Shown here: piece by piece, positions 23,880 through 36,100 of the stretch
Numbering within the stretch: position 1 is the stretch's first letter
Layout: every line of letters begins with the position of its first letter
Origin: Ampelocalamus luodianensis
Taxonomy: Eukaryota > Streptophyta > Magnoliopsida > Poales > Poaceae
DNA length: 64,000 nucleotides
Direction: 5' to 3'
Assembly (NCBI GenBank): GCA_036346255.1
Contig: CM070622.1
Coordinates: 20,796,751 to 20,860,750, forward strand
Notes under the pieces: model-generated
Databases searched by the model: none
Told to the model about the DNA's origin: nothing
The model's input: only the letters and a program-made list of their open reading frames with translations
Translations under genes and position numbers: made by a program

Positions 23880-24340
23880 CCCCGAACCCACCCAAGGGCG
23901 ATGCGAGCACCACGGCGAGTGGACAATGTACTTCGATGGTTCCTTGATGTTGCATGGCTCGGGCTGGGTCGTCTTGATTTCCCCTCTTGGCGAACAAATA
24001 AAGTCGTCATTGGTTTAACTTTCACGCTACTAACAATGTGGCGAATATGAAGGTTTCTTGGCGGACTTGAGCGGCTCGTTAAGCTCGGGATTCGCGGTTG
24101 CTAGTGAAAGAGCGATTCTCAACTAGTAGCGAATCAAGTAGGAAAGAGTATCAATGCTCTAGTACCAATATGTCATCATATCTCGCGGAATGCGAAACTC
24201 GAAAAGTATTTCTTTGGTTTCCGGATCAACACATTCCTAGAAAGGAAAACTTTCGCGGACTAGTTGGCGGATGGCTTCCACACGGACATCCGTCACGCCG
24301 GAGTTTTCTCGAGAAACTCGATTCACCCTCGATGAGTCGA
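23880..24340 (+). pseudogene. Gypsy RNase H remnant
   Basis: Pieces of the Tat RNase H: YFDGSLMLHGSG at 23930-23965 (first catalytic Asp), VLISP at 23970, and NVALVHH/HIPRKEN-like text near 24180-24250. Frames are broken. Confidence 0.65.
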
Positions 24341-24629
24341 GCCTTCCGAGGACATAGATGTTAGCAAGGAGGTTGCACACCTCGATTCCTGCGAACATGG
24401 ATGCTCCACAGTCGATGATGGTTGGCACCATCACGATCACGGTAGAGATTGGATGACATCGATCTACAATTATCTTGACATGACCTAATTCGAGAAGATG
24501 ATGTAGAGGCGATCGCATTACACGAAAAGCCAAATCATACACTCTCATTGAGCGTACCTTATATAGCGAGGATCTCACGGAGTGTTGATGAGATGCATAT
24601 CTCACTCGGATGGCATTAAATTGCTAGCG

Positions 24630-25310
24630 AAATTCATGGAGGAGTGCGTGGAGTACATCATTCCTCTGAGAACTTTGGTTGGTAAAGCCTTTAGGCAAGG
24701 ATACTACTGGCCAACTGCCCTTCATGATGCAAAAGAGCTCGTGACGAAGTGCGTATAATGTCAGTTTCATAGTCGACAAGTACATCAGCCGTCTCAAGCT
24801 TTGCAAACAATTCCTCTTTCTTGGCCTTTTGCAACCTGGGGACTGGACATTCTGAGACCTTTCCCAAGAGCACCCGGGGGCTTTGAGTTCCTGTTTGTTA
24901 TGATTGACACGTTCACTAAATGGATCGAAGCCGAGCCGGTTGTAAAAACTACAACTGAAGCCGCCAAGAGGTTCCTAACAAAAAGCGTGATTACGGTTTA
25001 GTGTACCCGATCGTATAATCGCGATAACGGTGCCCGGTTTTCAGCGGCAATTTCGAGAATTATGTGAAGAACTAGGTATCAAGATACATTTAACCATTGC
25101 TCATCCACGAGCAATGGAGCGATTGAAGCGAGCCAATGGTATCATAATGCAAGGGATCAAGCGATGAGTATTCGATCGATTAATTCAGCGATCGGAGCTT
25201 GGGTTCAAGAACTTTCTTACGTATTATGGGCGTTCGTACCACGACTAGTCGTGCGGCGGTGAAACACCATTCTTTATGGTTTCTGGTCGAAGCCATGCTT
25301 CCTCGAGCTT
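24630..25310 (+). pseudogene. Gypsy integrase remnant
   Basis: A damaged zinc-binding part (VEYIIPLR, AFRQGYYWPTA, then KC..CQFHSRQ at 24740-24780) is followed by the catalytic core WGLDILRPFPRA (first Asp) with FVMIDTFTKWIEAEPV. The second Asp and Glu regions (near 25020 and 25110) are mangled. Confidence 0.8.
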
Positions 25311-26628
25311 AAAATTGGTTACGCTCGAGGCCGATTCCTTTTCGAAAGTGATCGGTGTGAGCGGCGACTTGGCGACATCAATTTCCTTGAAGAACGGCGA
25401 AACCAAGCTTTGCTTGATCGGCAATCTACCCGACCAAGCCATGCGTCGGTAATACGATCGTAGGTGCAACCTCGCTGACCTAGCGTAGGTGATTTGGTTC
25501 TTACCAAATTCGAAACCAAGCGGTCGCAACAAACTTTCACCTAAGTGGAAGGTCCATACTTTGTGGTCGGCGTTACGGCGGGATCGATGCGATTAGCTAT
25601 GACCGATGGGCAAGTTTTGCCTAATTCTTGGAATATTGATCAATTGCGTAAGTTCTATGTTTAATTTCATGTATTTCATTTACATTCTTTTTCAATAAAG
25701 GTGCTTTTCCTTAAAAGCGATAAGTATGGTTGTTTACGCTTATTATTTGTCGCATCACGGTCGTATGCCATTCCGTTCTTTGGTTGGTGGAGAAGACTCT
25801 CATTCTCTCGATATTCCTTTTAGTAGGATCTCCACTACTCATGGTTCTTGACTTGAATGTCACCGACCACACTTGGTTTTAGACGTGATCATTGCTTCAA
25901 TGATACACACGACCACCGACATTCTTTTCTTAAAGAATCATACGAGTATGAGAATACCAACTCGACGGTTTACTTGGTTTCGTTTCTTTCTTGAATTTGA
26001 AGATTGTTATTTTATTTCAACATTCATTTCTAATCAAGTTTGGCTCTTGGTCGGGACACGAAAGCCTCTGGTCGAAGTCTCTCCTCTCTGCCGTGGTCAC
26101 GCCTTGCTGGAAGGAGCTTCTTAGTGACGGTCCTTTTCCTCGATCCTCGCCGCTAGTCGGATTTGATCATGAGCACGTTTTGCGACATATTTTAACAAAT
26201 CTTTAGTTCTTGAGATTCGATCAGACCGGATCAAATATTTTCTAAACAACGGTACTTATCTCTTCTTTTCTTTTTCTTTGCATACATTCTTAATGCATAT
26301 CTTCTTACCAGCAAAATCCGGTCTTTGTTATGTCTTGACTACAAGTGGTATTTCATAGTACTTGATAATGGACAAGATCTAGACTAGTCAAAATCGTCAA
26401 TGGTTTCGACCACATGATTTCTAGTATTTCCTAGATCGTTGTCATAGACATTATCGACACTCTTACCATGGTCATCGTTATTACTCAATTTCTGGTCTCT
26501 GCTTTCTTTTAGTAACGTTCATCTACTAACATAAGCGATCGGGGCTAGGAGATATATGAGTATTTAACAACATTGACAAAGCAGATCTTCTTTGACAAAG
26601 GTAAGTTTTCATTTTACATAGTCTAATA

Positions 26629-29460
26629 TTACATCTGTTTACATATTAGGACCTCCAGGTGGTCGCTATGAGATGGAGATCCGACTTCCATTTCCCACTG
26701 CAACTTTCTCTCAGAGAGTTTTACTTCCTCGAAAAGTTTTGTTGCTTCACTCTCAGCGATCGAAGTCCTCTTCCACGACTTTAAGGTTAACAGAGTATCG
26801 GAAGCCTTTAGTTTTGCTAAAGCAACACTAACTCGATTACAATAGCTTCCTTCATTGTGCGGGTATGGTTTTCCCTCATAGTTTTGAGCGGACCTTTGAG
26901 ATCTTCCAAAGTTGACCAAAGTAGTCCATCTTTTCCGTTGGATCTCCTAAAGAAGGCAAGCTTGATCTGATCCCATATCGAAGATCATCTTGTTAAGAGT
27001 CTTGATCTTCTCATCAAGGCCAAATACAAAAGCTTCCTTTTGTACGCTCAAAATCGAGGTATTCTCCGCTCGTTCAAGTGCTCTGATTTTTACGCACGAG
27101 TAGATAAATAAAATTAATGTACTCTTTACAATTGGAGTTATGGAATCTTGGTTAGGTCTCCGACCAGTTACCTTTGATTTTCTTCTCACAAGAGTGAAAA
27201 CCTTTTTGCTGGTCATCGCATGCTCGATCGACCGGTTTTACTCGATTTTCTTCCTCGACTTTATTATTAGGGCTTCCTTGGCCTTGATCTCTTCTTTAAT
27301 TTTCTCTAAATCTATCAAATATGATAGAAAGAGAAGGAGAATCTATAAGGAGAATCAAGATAATAAACCGTAGGAGATCAAAAGAAATGTACTTACTTCT
27401 CGGATCGGAGTGTTTTGCTTCAAAGTTTTTATTATTGAGTCACCCTCAGATCACGACATAGTTTTCACCAAATGCTACAAAAACAAAAATTCCTTTCTTT
27501 AGCAAGCTTTCAAAGCGCAAAGAAAGAGTTGTATGAGATGGTCGTAGAACACTTACAGAATTGCCATATCATTATATTCGGAGAAGATTGTATCTGGACC
27601 AATCTTGGCTTGATGGTCCGATACCTTTCCCGAGCTTCATCAAGTTCCTTATCCTCGATAAATCGGGAAGAAAAGGGAATTTGTTAACACGAGAAGTATT
27701 TCATGGAGGAGGTGGAACTGTTGAGGTCTCTGGGATGACTACCTCGGAGAAGGAGTAAGGATTACTAAAGGATCTGAGTAGATCTTTGAAACACCTCGGG
27801 GCTTCTTTTGCTACTTCATCCTCGGTAGTTTTGCTTTAGGAGTATCACAGTCGAGCCTCCACGACCACCTCTACCTCAGGAACTTTTTCCTGAGGGTGCT
27901 CTGGTCGGACACGACCGGAACACCAGAAGATCTAAAACGAGAGAGAGAGAGAGAAGGTAAGGAAGATCCAAGGTATGTATAAATACGACCTCTTCATTTT
28001 ATATATATACCTTGTTGTTTTTCTGAATTTACCCTTGTAGCGCATCGAAGTGAAGTTCGTTGCGCTGGCCTTTCTCTTCTTATCAACTGATTTCACCAGT
28101 TCTAAACCGGTAGGGTTGACTAGATCTTGCACATCCACTGATCGGAAATCGGAGCGATATCGCGACCATTTGGTCGAGGTCACGATCGCCGGGTCGATAG
28201 ATGTAGATTCGTCTACCTCCACAACGATGGCCTCGATGAGGCACCGGAGGTTCTCGATGACCTTCTTTGGAAGGTGCGACGACCGTCTAAATTCATCATC
28301 AAAGATAGTTAGGCGATAAACATAATTTATCCAAAATATTATTTGTGTTCGGTTACCTACCTCTGGAAGGCTTACATCTGTTTGGTCGAAGGAGATCGGA
28401 TCATCAATTGGCTCACATCTTTCGGTGACCTTGTTGATTCTCAACCCAACCGACTACACATCAAAGAGGGTTTATGGTATCTGATAAAAATAATATGTCG
28501 ATAACAAGACAATGATTGATGTTTTTACCTTAAGTCTCTCAATCCTCTCTTGTGAAACGACCGCTAAGATCAGAGAAAACTAGCCTTATCGCTGAGCTCT
28601 CGTGCGAGATCATCTTGATCCGGCTTCTAATCTCATCGAAGATAGAGTTGTAAAGGTAAGATGAAAGATTTAAGGATACGGAAATAATTAGCGAGATAGG
28701 AAAACTGGTCGGAATCGTTAATGGCTTACCATTTTTGGAATCTCTGGTCGTATCATCACAACCAATGTACAGAGCATCTTATGTGCTCGGGCCTTCAAAG
28801 GCTAACCCGGCGTGGAAAAATCTTTCACCACATGCCAAGATGTTAGACCTTTGGCGCTAAAGCTTGATTGCTTCAACCCATTTTCCTACGTTTCCCTCTT
28901 TCTCCGTAGAGGAGCGCCATCTCGGATTCTCGACCACCTTCTTACCAGAATAATAAAGGCTGTCTTTCTTCGTGATCTTCATATAGAACCAGCTCTTCTT
29001 CCACGGCGACCACGAAGATTTTGAGTACATAAAAATGTACTCATCGGCTTTTCCATCATGGAGACGCAAGGTGCACTCTCGAGCGTCCCAATCGCTTTCC
29101 GGACTTTGTCATCTGTAGTAGTACTGAATAGATCCGGATCTGCTGGAATCCCCAAATGCGCTTGCGAGAGATAGATAAAAATCACGAGATTGGCGATGGC
29201 ATTGGGAGCCAGATTCACCAATTCAACTCCATAATACTCCAAAACTTGAGGAAGGAAGGAGTGAATTGGTAGCCAAAATCCGCATTCGATATATGCGAGA
29301 AAAACATGAATTTCTCCATCTTCCTTGCTCGGGAATGTTCCCAAACGCAGATCTCAAGAAATCACATCCTTGCTTGGGAGCATCCGATCTTCTCCAGATT
29401 CTCCAACTTTTCTCACTTAAGTCGAAACCGACCGGTTGGTGATGGTCCGACATGGTTAGG
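26629..29460 (-). pseudogene. Antisense 3' ORF of the gypsy element (gypsy-type 'Transposase_28'-like)
   Basis: Minus-strand fragments. 29344-28979 shows the conserved block GFWLPIHSFLPQVLEYYGVE, then LAPNAIANLVIFIYLS and, downstream, WKKSWFYM. These resemble the plant 'putative gypsy type transposon' domain (Pfam PF04195). 28444-27932 is a Pro/Ser-rich linker, and 27216-26629 a charged, coiled-coil-like end. Tat elements often carry such an antisense frame between integrase and 3' LTR. Its role is unknown; here it is interrupted. Confidence 0.62.
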
Positions 29461-29759
29461 TTCTTTTGGGTGAGAAAAGCAAAAGAGTCGGAGGTAGTTT
29501 TTACTCGGAAGATGAGAAAAAAGGAGGAAGTGAAAAAACCTAAGTTTACAAAGGGTTTTATAAACTTAAATCCTAAACCGTAATGAGGAGTTACCCAAAA
29601 AGTCCAACGGACACGAAACTCTTCAAATCCCAAGGCAAAGTTCTCAACTTTAAAGTGAATACAAACCGCTTGGATGCCTTTGTATTTAATAAGCGTCATC
29701 CGATACGATTTCATCGGAAGAAAGGTGTTCACACGACCTATTCATTTAAAGTTCGGGGC

Positions 29760-30416
29760 TGGGCGGCGAGGATTAAAACCTCTATATATTATCTTTAATA
29801 TATAAAAGACCATACGTCTTCATGGTCGTAACCTTTGAGGTGCACGACCTCCTTTGGTAGAGATTCCGGAGGTTACATAATGGGTACCTGGTGGACGAAG
29901 GCCCAAGCCAAGCTTAGGCAGGAGAACTACTCGTAGAAGGTAGAACCGATTCCAAGGTATATTCTCTCCGTATGATGAATGGAACACGTGCATATTCCAT
30001 ACAACGTATCTTATCCAAGACACACGATGAACAACCTCCGTGCGGTTATATGTTTCATAGACATATAAGCGCCAAGCGGTTGTTTGTATCAACCGTCACT
30101 TGACTCAGGCAGACGCAACACTTCGCATCGCGCCTTCTCGGAAGTAGCGCCACCTCTTGAGGACTATTTAAAGATGGAACACGGGTGGATCAATGAGAGA
30201 AAAAGAGAAGGAAAAAGGCAACGAAGAAGGAAGACAAAAAGCACAAGCCATAGATTCGTGTAATAGTTACGAGTTAGCAAGAGAACAGCGAGTCCTTAGG
30301 ATATACCTTGTAAATTCGAGTTCATATTAATAAAAGCGCGTCCCATTATTCCCTGAGATTTCCCACGTCATTTTCTCCTTTCTATTTTCGTAAGATCGAC
30401 GTCTTAATCGTCGACA
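29760..30416 (+). repeat. 3' LTR of the gypsy element
   Basis: Starts at TGGGCGGCGAGGATTAAAACC (the first bases differ from the 5' copy) and ends AATCGTCGACA, followed by the target copy GTCAC. Confidence 0.9.
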
Positions 30417-30421
30417 GTCAC

Positions 30422-32252
30422 GTATGACTTTTCTTACCTTCTTGCCATCCTCATTGACCGCTGTTACTTTAAGGTCACATACTTGCGCTGTGCTCTTGAC
30501 AACACACTTGTCCCTGGCCGCAATAACCTCCTTCTGAAATTTAGCGAACACCATATGTGTGAACACTTCACTGCTATGTAACTCTATTGCCCATGGTGTC
30601 TTCAACTGAGGCTTAGTGTGGTAGGTGGTATGGTCTTTTTTTAGCTCCTTTTTCCTTTGTTCATCCACTGCAGTGTCGAATCGGATCCAAAACTCAACCA
30701 AAACATGTTTACAACCAATAAAGCGATTGAAAAATGAATTGGCGCTTTCAGACCTTGAAGTTGTTCAAAGAATTCCTGCCAATGGTACATCCATAAAGTA
30801 GGTTGGTACCCAAGATGCCCGAATACTATATCGACCAGCGAGCCACTCATTATCTTCCAAACCGAACTCAGAAATAATTGCTGCCCACTGTGACTCAAAT
30901 TCTTCTAGAGTTTCTAAGGGATACACACATGAATTGACATGACTATAAAACCAATAATTCGTTATCCCTTAAATCTGGCCTTATCTTAGTTGGAAGTTTG
31001 TTCAGTATGTGCCACATGCATAACCTATGCGTGCTAGTTGGGAATACATGCTCAATAGCCTTCTTCATGGCCGCATCTTCATCAGTTATTATAAGTCTAG
31101 GGGCAACACCTCCATATATCTTAAGAAAGTACGGAACAACCATTTGAAAGTTTCAATTGTCTGATTCAGCAGCAATGCAGCCCAAAATAGAACACCCCCC
31201 ATGGTTATTCACTCCCATGAATGGTGCAAATATCATGTTCTATTGGTTTGTATTATATGTCGTGTCAAATGAGAGCAACTTGCCAAAATAAACGTAATTC
31301 TTTCTACAAGTTGCATCCGCCCAAAACACATGCACCAACCTACCCTTGCCATCAATAACAAAGTCAAAATAAAATACAACATTATTCTCGTTTTTTCTAG
31401 CTAGATTATCAAGGAACATCTGAGCATCTAAGGACTTTATACTGTCTCTCAAAGTACAATGATAATTTTACAAGTCCCTCTTTGTGCATTCTACATTCTG
31501 AAATGCACCCTCGCTGATATGGAGATATCTAAATGCCCTGAAAATACCAATGCTAGACTGATGGCATGCAAACAGTATAGTCTTAGCCTTCTCAGTTACT
31601 TGTCTATTAAAACGTATCAAGAGCTGCTTACTAGGTGAGACAAAACCATGGTTATAGACTTCTATAAATGTCTCTAATATAAATTTATTGTCCTTAGTCC
31701 GTTTGATACCAAATATGGCCTCACAACCACACCTACTCAATTTACACTTATATGTTCTCTTCACTTTGACATCCACCTTGTCCTTACCTCTTTCTTCCTT
31801 CCACCCATGTCTGGCACAATAGTACCGTCTCCATTGCAACACCTCATTCGTAGTCGTCCACTGTCCGATACGAACGGAGAAGCCGCAACATGCGTGTATG
31901 CTTTGTAAAACTCCAGGGTTGCGTCCTCATCTTCAAAAAACATCCCCTTGGCAAGTGTCAAAGAGTTAATAACTACCGGTGTGGATGACGATCCCTGTAG
32001 CGGTAACAACGATTTAGCCCTAGAACGATATTAATCATGCAAATTAAAAATTGTATGCACATCACGCAGAAATGGGATGCTAGCCGCCTTCCGAGGGGTT
32101 TTACAGTCCGATATCGCGATGAGAGAGTGTGCATTGGCCATTTCGGGTTCGGAACTAGGCAAAGCTAGTGGCCGCACAGAGCTGCTCACATCTTCCATTT
32201 CATCCATGCGGCTGGACATCAAAACAAAGATGAACAATCCACAATCAGACAA
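30422..32252 (-). pseudogene. FAR1/FRS-type MULE transposase, N-terminal and catalytic part
   Basis: Minus-strand order: N-terminal Ser-rich leader (32252-32031, followed by an in-frame stop at 32026-32028), a FAR1-type DNA-binding region (FEDEDATLEFYKAYTHVA at about 31940; CARHGWK and the Cys-rich CKLSRCGCEA), and the MULE transposase core with LLSFDTTYNTN (first Asp), IITDEDAAM (second Asp) and RLCMWHI (His/Cys motif). After 30940 stops and frame changes become dense, but SEVFTHMVFAKFQKEV (about 30580) and KVRKVIRD (30425) mark the path to the SWIM part beyond the gypsy insertion. Plant FAR1/FRS factors derive from such transposases; the surrounding TIRs argue for an element-borne copy. Confidence 0.85.
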
Positions 32253-32315
32253 TAGTTCATATCAATTGTTCATATCAGGCATTTTTCTTACATAGGGCGC
32301 AGGCCAATGGAGCAC

Positions 32316-32475
32316 TGGCGTCGAATGCAGCGGCGCGACGCGGGGCCGCCGACTCGAGGCTCGGGGGCTATGACTCGAGAGGAGGACCGAATGCAGCGCC
32401 GTGACGCGGGGCCGCCGGCTCGAGGCTCGGGGGCTATGACTCGGGAGGAGGACCGAATGCAGCGCCGTGACGCAG
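32316..32475 (+). repeat. GC-rich minisatellite, about 66-bp unit
   Basis: Two full units and a partial one, built from GAATGCAGCGCCGTGACGCG, GGGCCGCCGGCTCGAGGCTC and GGGGGCTATGACTCGGGAGG. It lies between the transposase leader and the right TIR. Open frames on both strands follow from the repeat. Confidence 0.88.
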
Positions 32476-32769
32476 TGGCGGTCGCGCGACAGAGGGGCGG
32501 CGACGTGGGGCACAGCAGCAAATCGACGAAGAGGCGGCGGCGGCGACTCACTCACGCCGAATGCGAAGTCGACGGCGAGGGGCGACTCGGGGACTGCGCC
32601 GCACAACACCGGCGCACAGAGGTGGCGGCGGCGCGACGCAGTTTGCAAACCCTAGCGCTCGGTATTTGGAAAAATGGCACAGGGCAAGCTCATTCGGGGG
32701 GGAGGGAAAATTTGCGCGCTCGGGAGGGGGGGACACAAAATTGGCGATTGCGAGAGGCGCGTGCGCGCT

Positions 32770-32878
32770 CGGTGCTGTCCGCCGTTCGTTGCGCGATGGA
32801 GGGCCAGGATGTCATGTGTCCATATGTGCACACAATACCTCATGTCCACCTGATATGTCGCCACATATGATGTGCCTC
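32770..32878 (-). repeat. MULE right terminal inverted repeat
   Basis: The inverted partner of 16523-16640, ending ATGATGTGCCTC. G-rich runs at 32695-32735 mirror the C-rich run of the left end, so the similarity may extend inward. Confidence 0.65.
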
Positions 32879-33129
32879 AAAACGTAGCAATCACTAGTGG
32901 ATACATACATTTTTTACAGTGTTGCTTCTATCTCGGCATGTACTTCGCTGGCACAGATCAACTGTCTTGACCTAGTGTTCTGGAAAGAAAAAAAACTGTC
33001 TTGACATGAAGTCCTGTAATCCATTGACAAAATTCCACCATTTGCTCCATGCAAAGAACGGGAACACAAGATCTGGATCGGCACATAACTTTGTGAAGCA
33101 TCAGATGCCAAATTCCTCTGAGGAATCAG
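32879..33129. other. 3' flank of the SCAR gene
   Basis: AT-rich sequence just downstream of the minus-strand stop; likely 3' UTR. No other feature is seen. Confidence 0.5.
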
Positions 33130-36100
33130 CTACTCACTCCAGCTATCATCGTCATCAGCAACAGCCTGTTTTGCAAAGCAAGAATCATCGTACAGTCACA
33201 TATGATAAAGCTATGATCAACTGAAATTGTAGCAAGGTATATAGGATGTAGCGAGACTGCGAGAGAATTAACCTGGCGAATCGCATTTGCCCTCTCCAGA
33301 ATGGCCACCACTTGTAAGTTTGTTCTTGGGCCACCCATCACATTTGGTCTCTTTGTAAGAACTGGCTTCAAGTAGAAAGACTGTAAAGCAAGCAAAATTA
33401 TATTAGGGTATATTTAACTGAAATGATGATGTCGTTTACATGCAGCCGTGAAGGCTTACCTTGTTCTTTATCTGTTCGAGTATTGTGTTCTTCTCATCTG
33501 AAAGCTTACTTGAAGGCTGAACCAAAGTTGGCGCCTTTCTTAGCTAAACTCAAGAAAAAAAGGATATTAATTTGGTCGGGTGAAGAGACCCTAAAGTGGT
33601 AAAAGGCAGAACATGAAAGTAGTCATACCATGCTTCTATCGTGAGAAGTAACTTGAAGTAGAGGATATGTAGGTGCTTTTGGCACTGGATTAGGAGGTAA
33701 CTTTGCTAGTTCCTCTTCAAATGCTGAAGAAAATTCCATTGCCTTGTCATCAGAACTACCACGTTCTACATCTTCCTGGTACACCGACAAGTCAGGATTC
33801 AGCATGTCATCCTGACTAGTAACTCCACTTGGTTTGTTTTCTTCTGAATCTGCAACTGTGTTGCTATCTGCCGCTGAACATTCCTTTTCCTTTTGATAAG
33901 ATCTTTCACACTCCTCATTTGTCTTTTCTGTTGGCAAACCAGTAGCATGCATGCCATTGCAATCAGAAACTCCATTGCTAAGCTTGTGTTTTTGTTCTTT
34001 CTCCTGTTCCGGTATTGGTTTTATATCTACAAGCTCAGACCAAGCCTCCTCTGGAATTACCATAAGCTCAGGTAACTGCAAAGTGTGCAGATTGTCACCT
34101 TCTACTGAAGCAACGTCTGCCGCAGTCTTGACTTCTGATGCGGAAAATAAATTAGAAGCCTGCACGTCACACACTTCGTATCCTTCTTGGAGATGATTTT
34201 CTTGAGAATCCCTGTTAAGGAATGGATTTGTCTGAATCTCATTAGAAACTGTTGCCTGTGCCATTTTCTTTTGCGAAGTATAGCCGTTGTGCAGACTTCT
34301 TTCCTGAAGCATTTCAGCCTCTTGATTTCTTTCATCCAGTGAAGATATACTCTCAATTTCCTGGTGTTTCACTGGAGATTTTGGCCTTGGTGGTCTCCCA
34401 AGTTTTGCAAATAAAGCTGTGGATCCTGTCTGAAGTTTGGCTGTTCGCCACTGCATTGGCGGAAGAGGTGGAAGTGGCTGTGCGTGTTCAGTATCTTCAG
34501 AAGAACCATTTTCTTGTAGAACTCCATAAGCTGGTTGAGCAGGAAGTACGTTCAACGACTGCTGCATTGCACCATTAAGCATCCAATCAAAACTTGAGAT
34601 GTTTGGTAGCGGCACATCTCTGGAGTCAGGAGCTAGTGGATCTCTAAAGATTTCAGTACTGCTGCTATTGCATGAACTAGGTGGTTCCTGGTGCACTGGT
34701 TGATGTGATTCATGTATTTCCACGGTGTTTACAGTTATATCTGGAGTATCAACCATCATGGATGAGCTGCGCAGCCGCAGTTGCTCATTTTGGCCTACAA
34801 CTTCACAGCTGCTGAGAACAATATCTTGTGAAAAACTAGTTTCTGGATGTAAATAGCATTGTTCATTATCTGGCACGGCAGCCTCACTGGTGATTACTGA
34901 CTCAGTTACCACTTTAGGTAGATAAGTTTCCGTGATTGTTTCCAACAATGTGATATGCTTCATTTCAGGGATGTGGTTGTCTGTGCCTTTACTTGCTACC
35001 GCATCATCTTCATCTGTGAGGGTGAGTGGAGTTATTCGGCAAGGATCATCAGATAGCTTGGATGAAGTCAGCAAGATCACACCGTCTGAAACCACTTGCT
35101 CTTCTATGTACTCTGTGCTTTCATCATTCACTGCATATTCATCGGATTCACTACATTCCTCAGCATCTTTCACATTCACCTGCTCTTCGCAAATGCTTAC
35201 TTCTTTCAACTCTACACCCATATCAGACGCATTTTCAGAAACAACTTCGGTATGAATATCCTCAATCTTCTCATGAATAAGCTCTGATGTGTGATCGAGC
35301 ACGCCAGTAGATGAATGCTCATCAGTTTCTGCACCTGCACATCCTTCTTCCTCTCGAGGACCCGATGATGTGATGTCTGTCAAATAGACAATGTTGGTAT
35401 GCTGAAAGCCATTTCCATCAGGAACTGAATCTTGTGGACTGTCAGTAGGTGGAACATCATGATCAGACTCTTGGTTCACTTCTTCCGGCTGGCATTCTCT
35501 TGAACCAACAGCATCATCTTGAGGTGAATCAGAAGGAATGCTGTGAATGACACTCTCCTCCTTAATTTCAACATGAGGATGATAAATTTCTGGACACTTT
35601 ACGTCGCATCCCTCGCCATTTGCTTCAAAGTCGTATAAGTCAGTATCTTGAGTGCCATCATACTTCAGCTCAAGCAGCTCCTTCGCCATGTTCCGGAGGG
35701 AATCAGAGAACAGATCACGCTTCTTGGAGAGTTTCCTCGGCAAAATGCCAACTTTTGAAGCAAGCAGCTCCATGCTTCCCACATACTTTGACCTCTTGCT
35801 CGCTATTTTCTTGAAGGAAATGGTTGCAATGTTGGGGTTCTCCTTGGCCTTCTTAGTACTATCAACTGTACCATCTGTTGTAGCATTACTGACAATACCA
35901 TTAGTATTTGATTCAGTAGCTGATGCTCTCACGTCTGGCTCTAAAGCATGGGCATCTCCGGTGAGCAATTCCTCCAAGGACTTAGTCCTCTCATGCTCAC
36001 AAGAAACCGGCTTTTCTTGCCCAAACAATTCCTCCAACGAGCTAGTCCTCTCGTGTTCACCGGTAACAGATTTTTCCTGTGGTATGGAGACAGTGACGTC

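Larger units (their letters stand above)
18809..30416 (+). mobile_element. Ty3/gypsy LTR retrotransposon, Tat-like, nested in the MULE transposase
   Basis: It is 11.6 kb with LTRs at 18809-19470 and about 29760-30416. The 5-bp duplication GTCAC lies at 18804-18808 and 30417-30421. The domain order on the + strand is gag, protease, RT, RNase H, integrase, which is gypsy order. The long 3' region (25.6-29.7 kb) with an antisense frame, the gag/protease style and the GGGCGCCGTCCGTGGG leader after the 5' LTR point to the Tat lineage (RIRE2/Cinful/Grande group). All frames are heavily broken, though domains stay recognisable. Confidence 0.93.
16523..32878. mobile_element. Mutator-like element (MULE) with long TIRs, split by a nested gypsy element
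   Basis: The ends are long diverged inverted repeats: the left starts GAGGCACATCA at 16523 and the right, reverse complemented, starts GAGGCACATCA at 32878. Similarity runs for about 100 bp (shared TATC-GGTG-ACATGAG, CCTCCATCG). Between them lie a FAR1/FRS-type transposase on the minus strand and a GRF zinc-finger frame on the plus strand. Subtracting the gypsy insertion (18809-30416) leaves about 4.7 kb, a normal size for a coding MULE. The 9-bp flanks (aaatttcag / aaaacgtag) match only 5 of 9, so the target duplication is decayed or the ends are off by a few bases. Treated as one element by inference. Confidence 0.68.
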
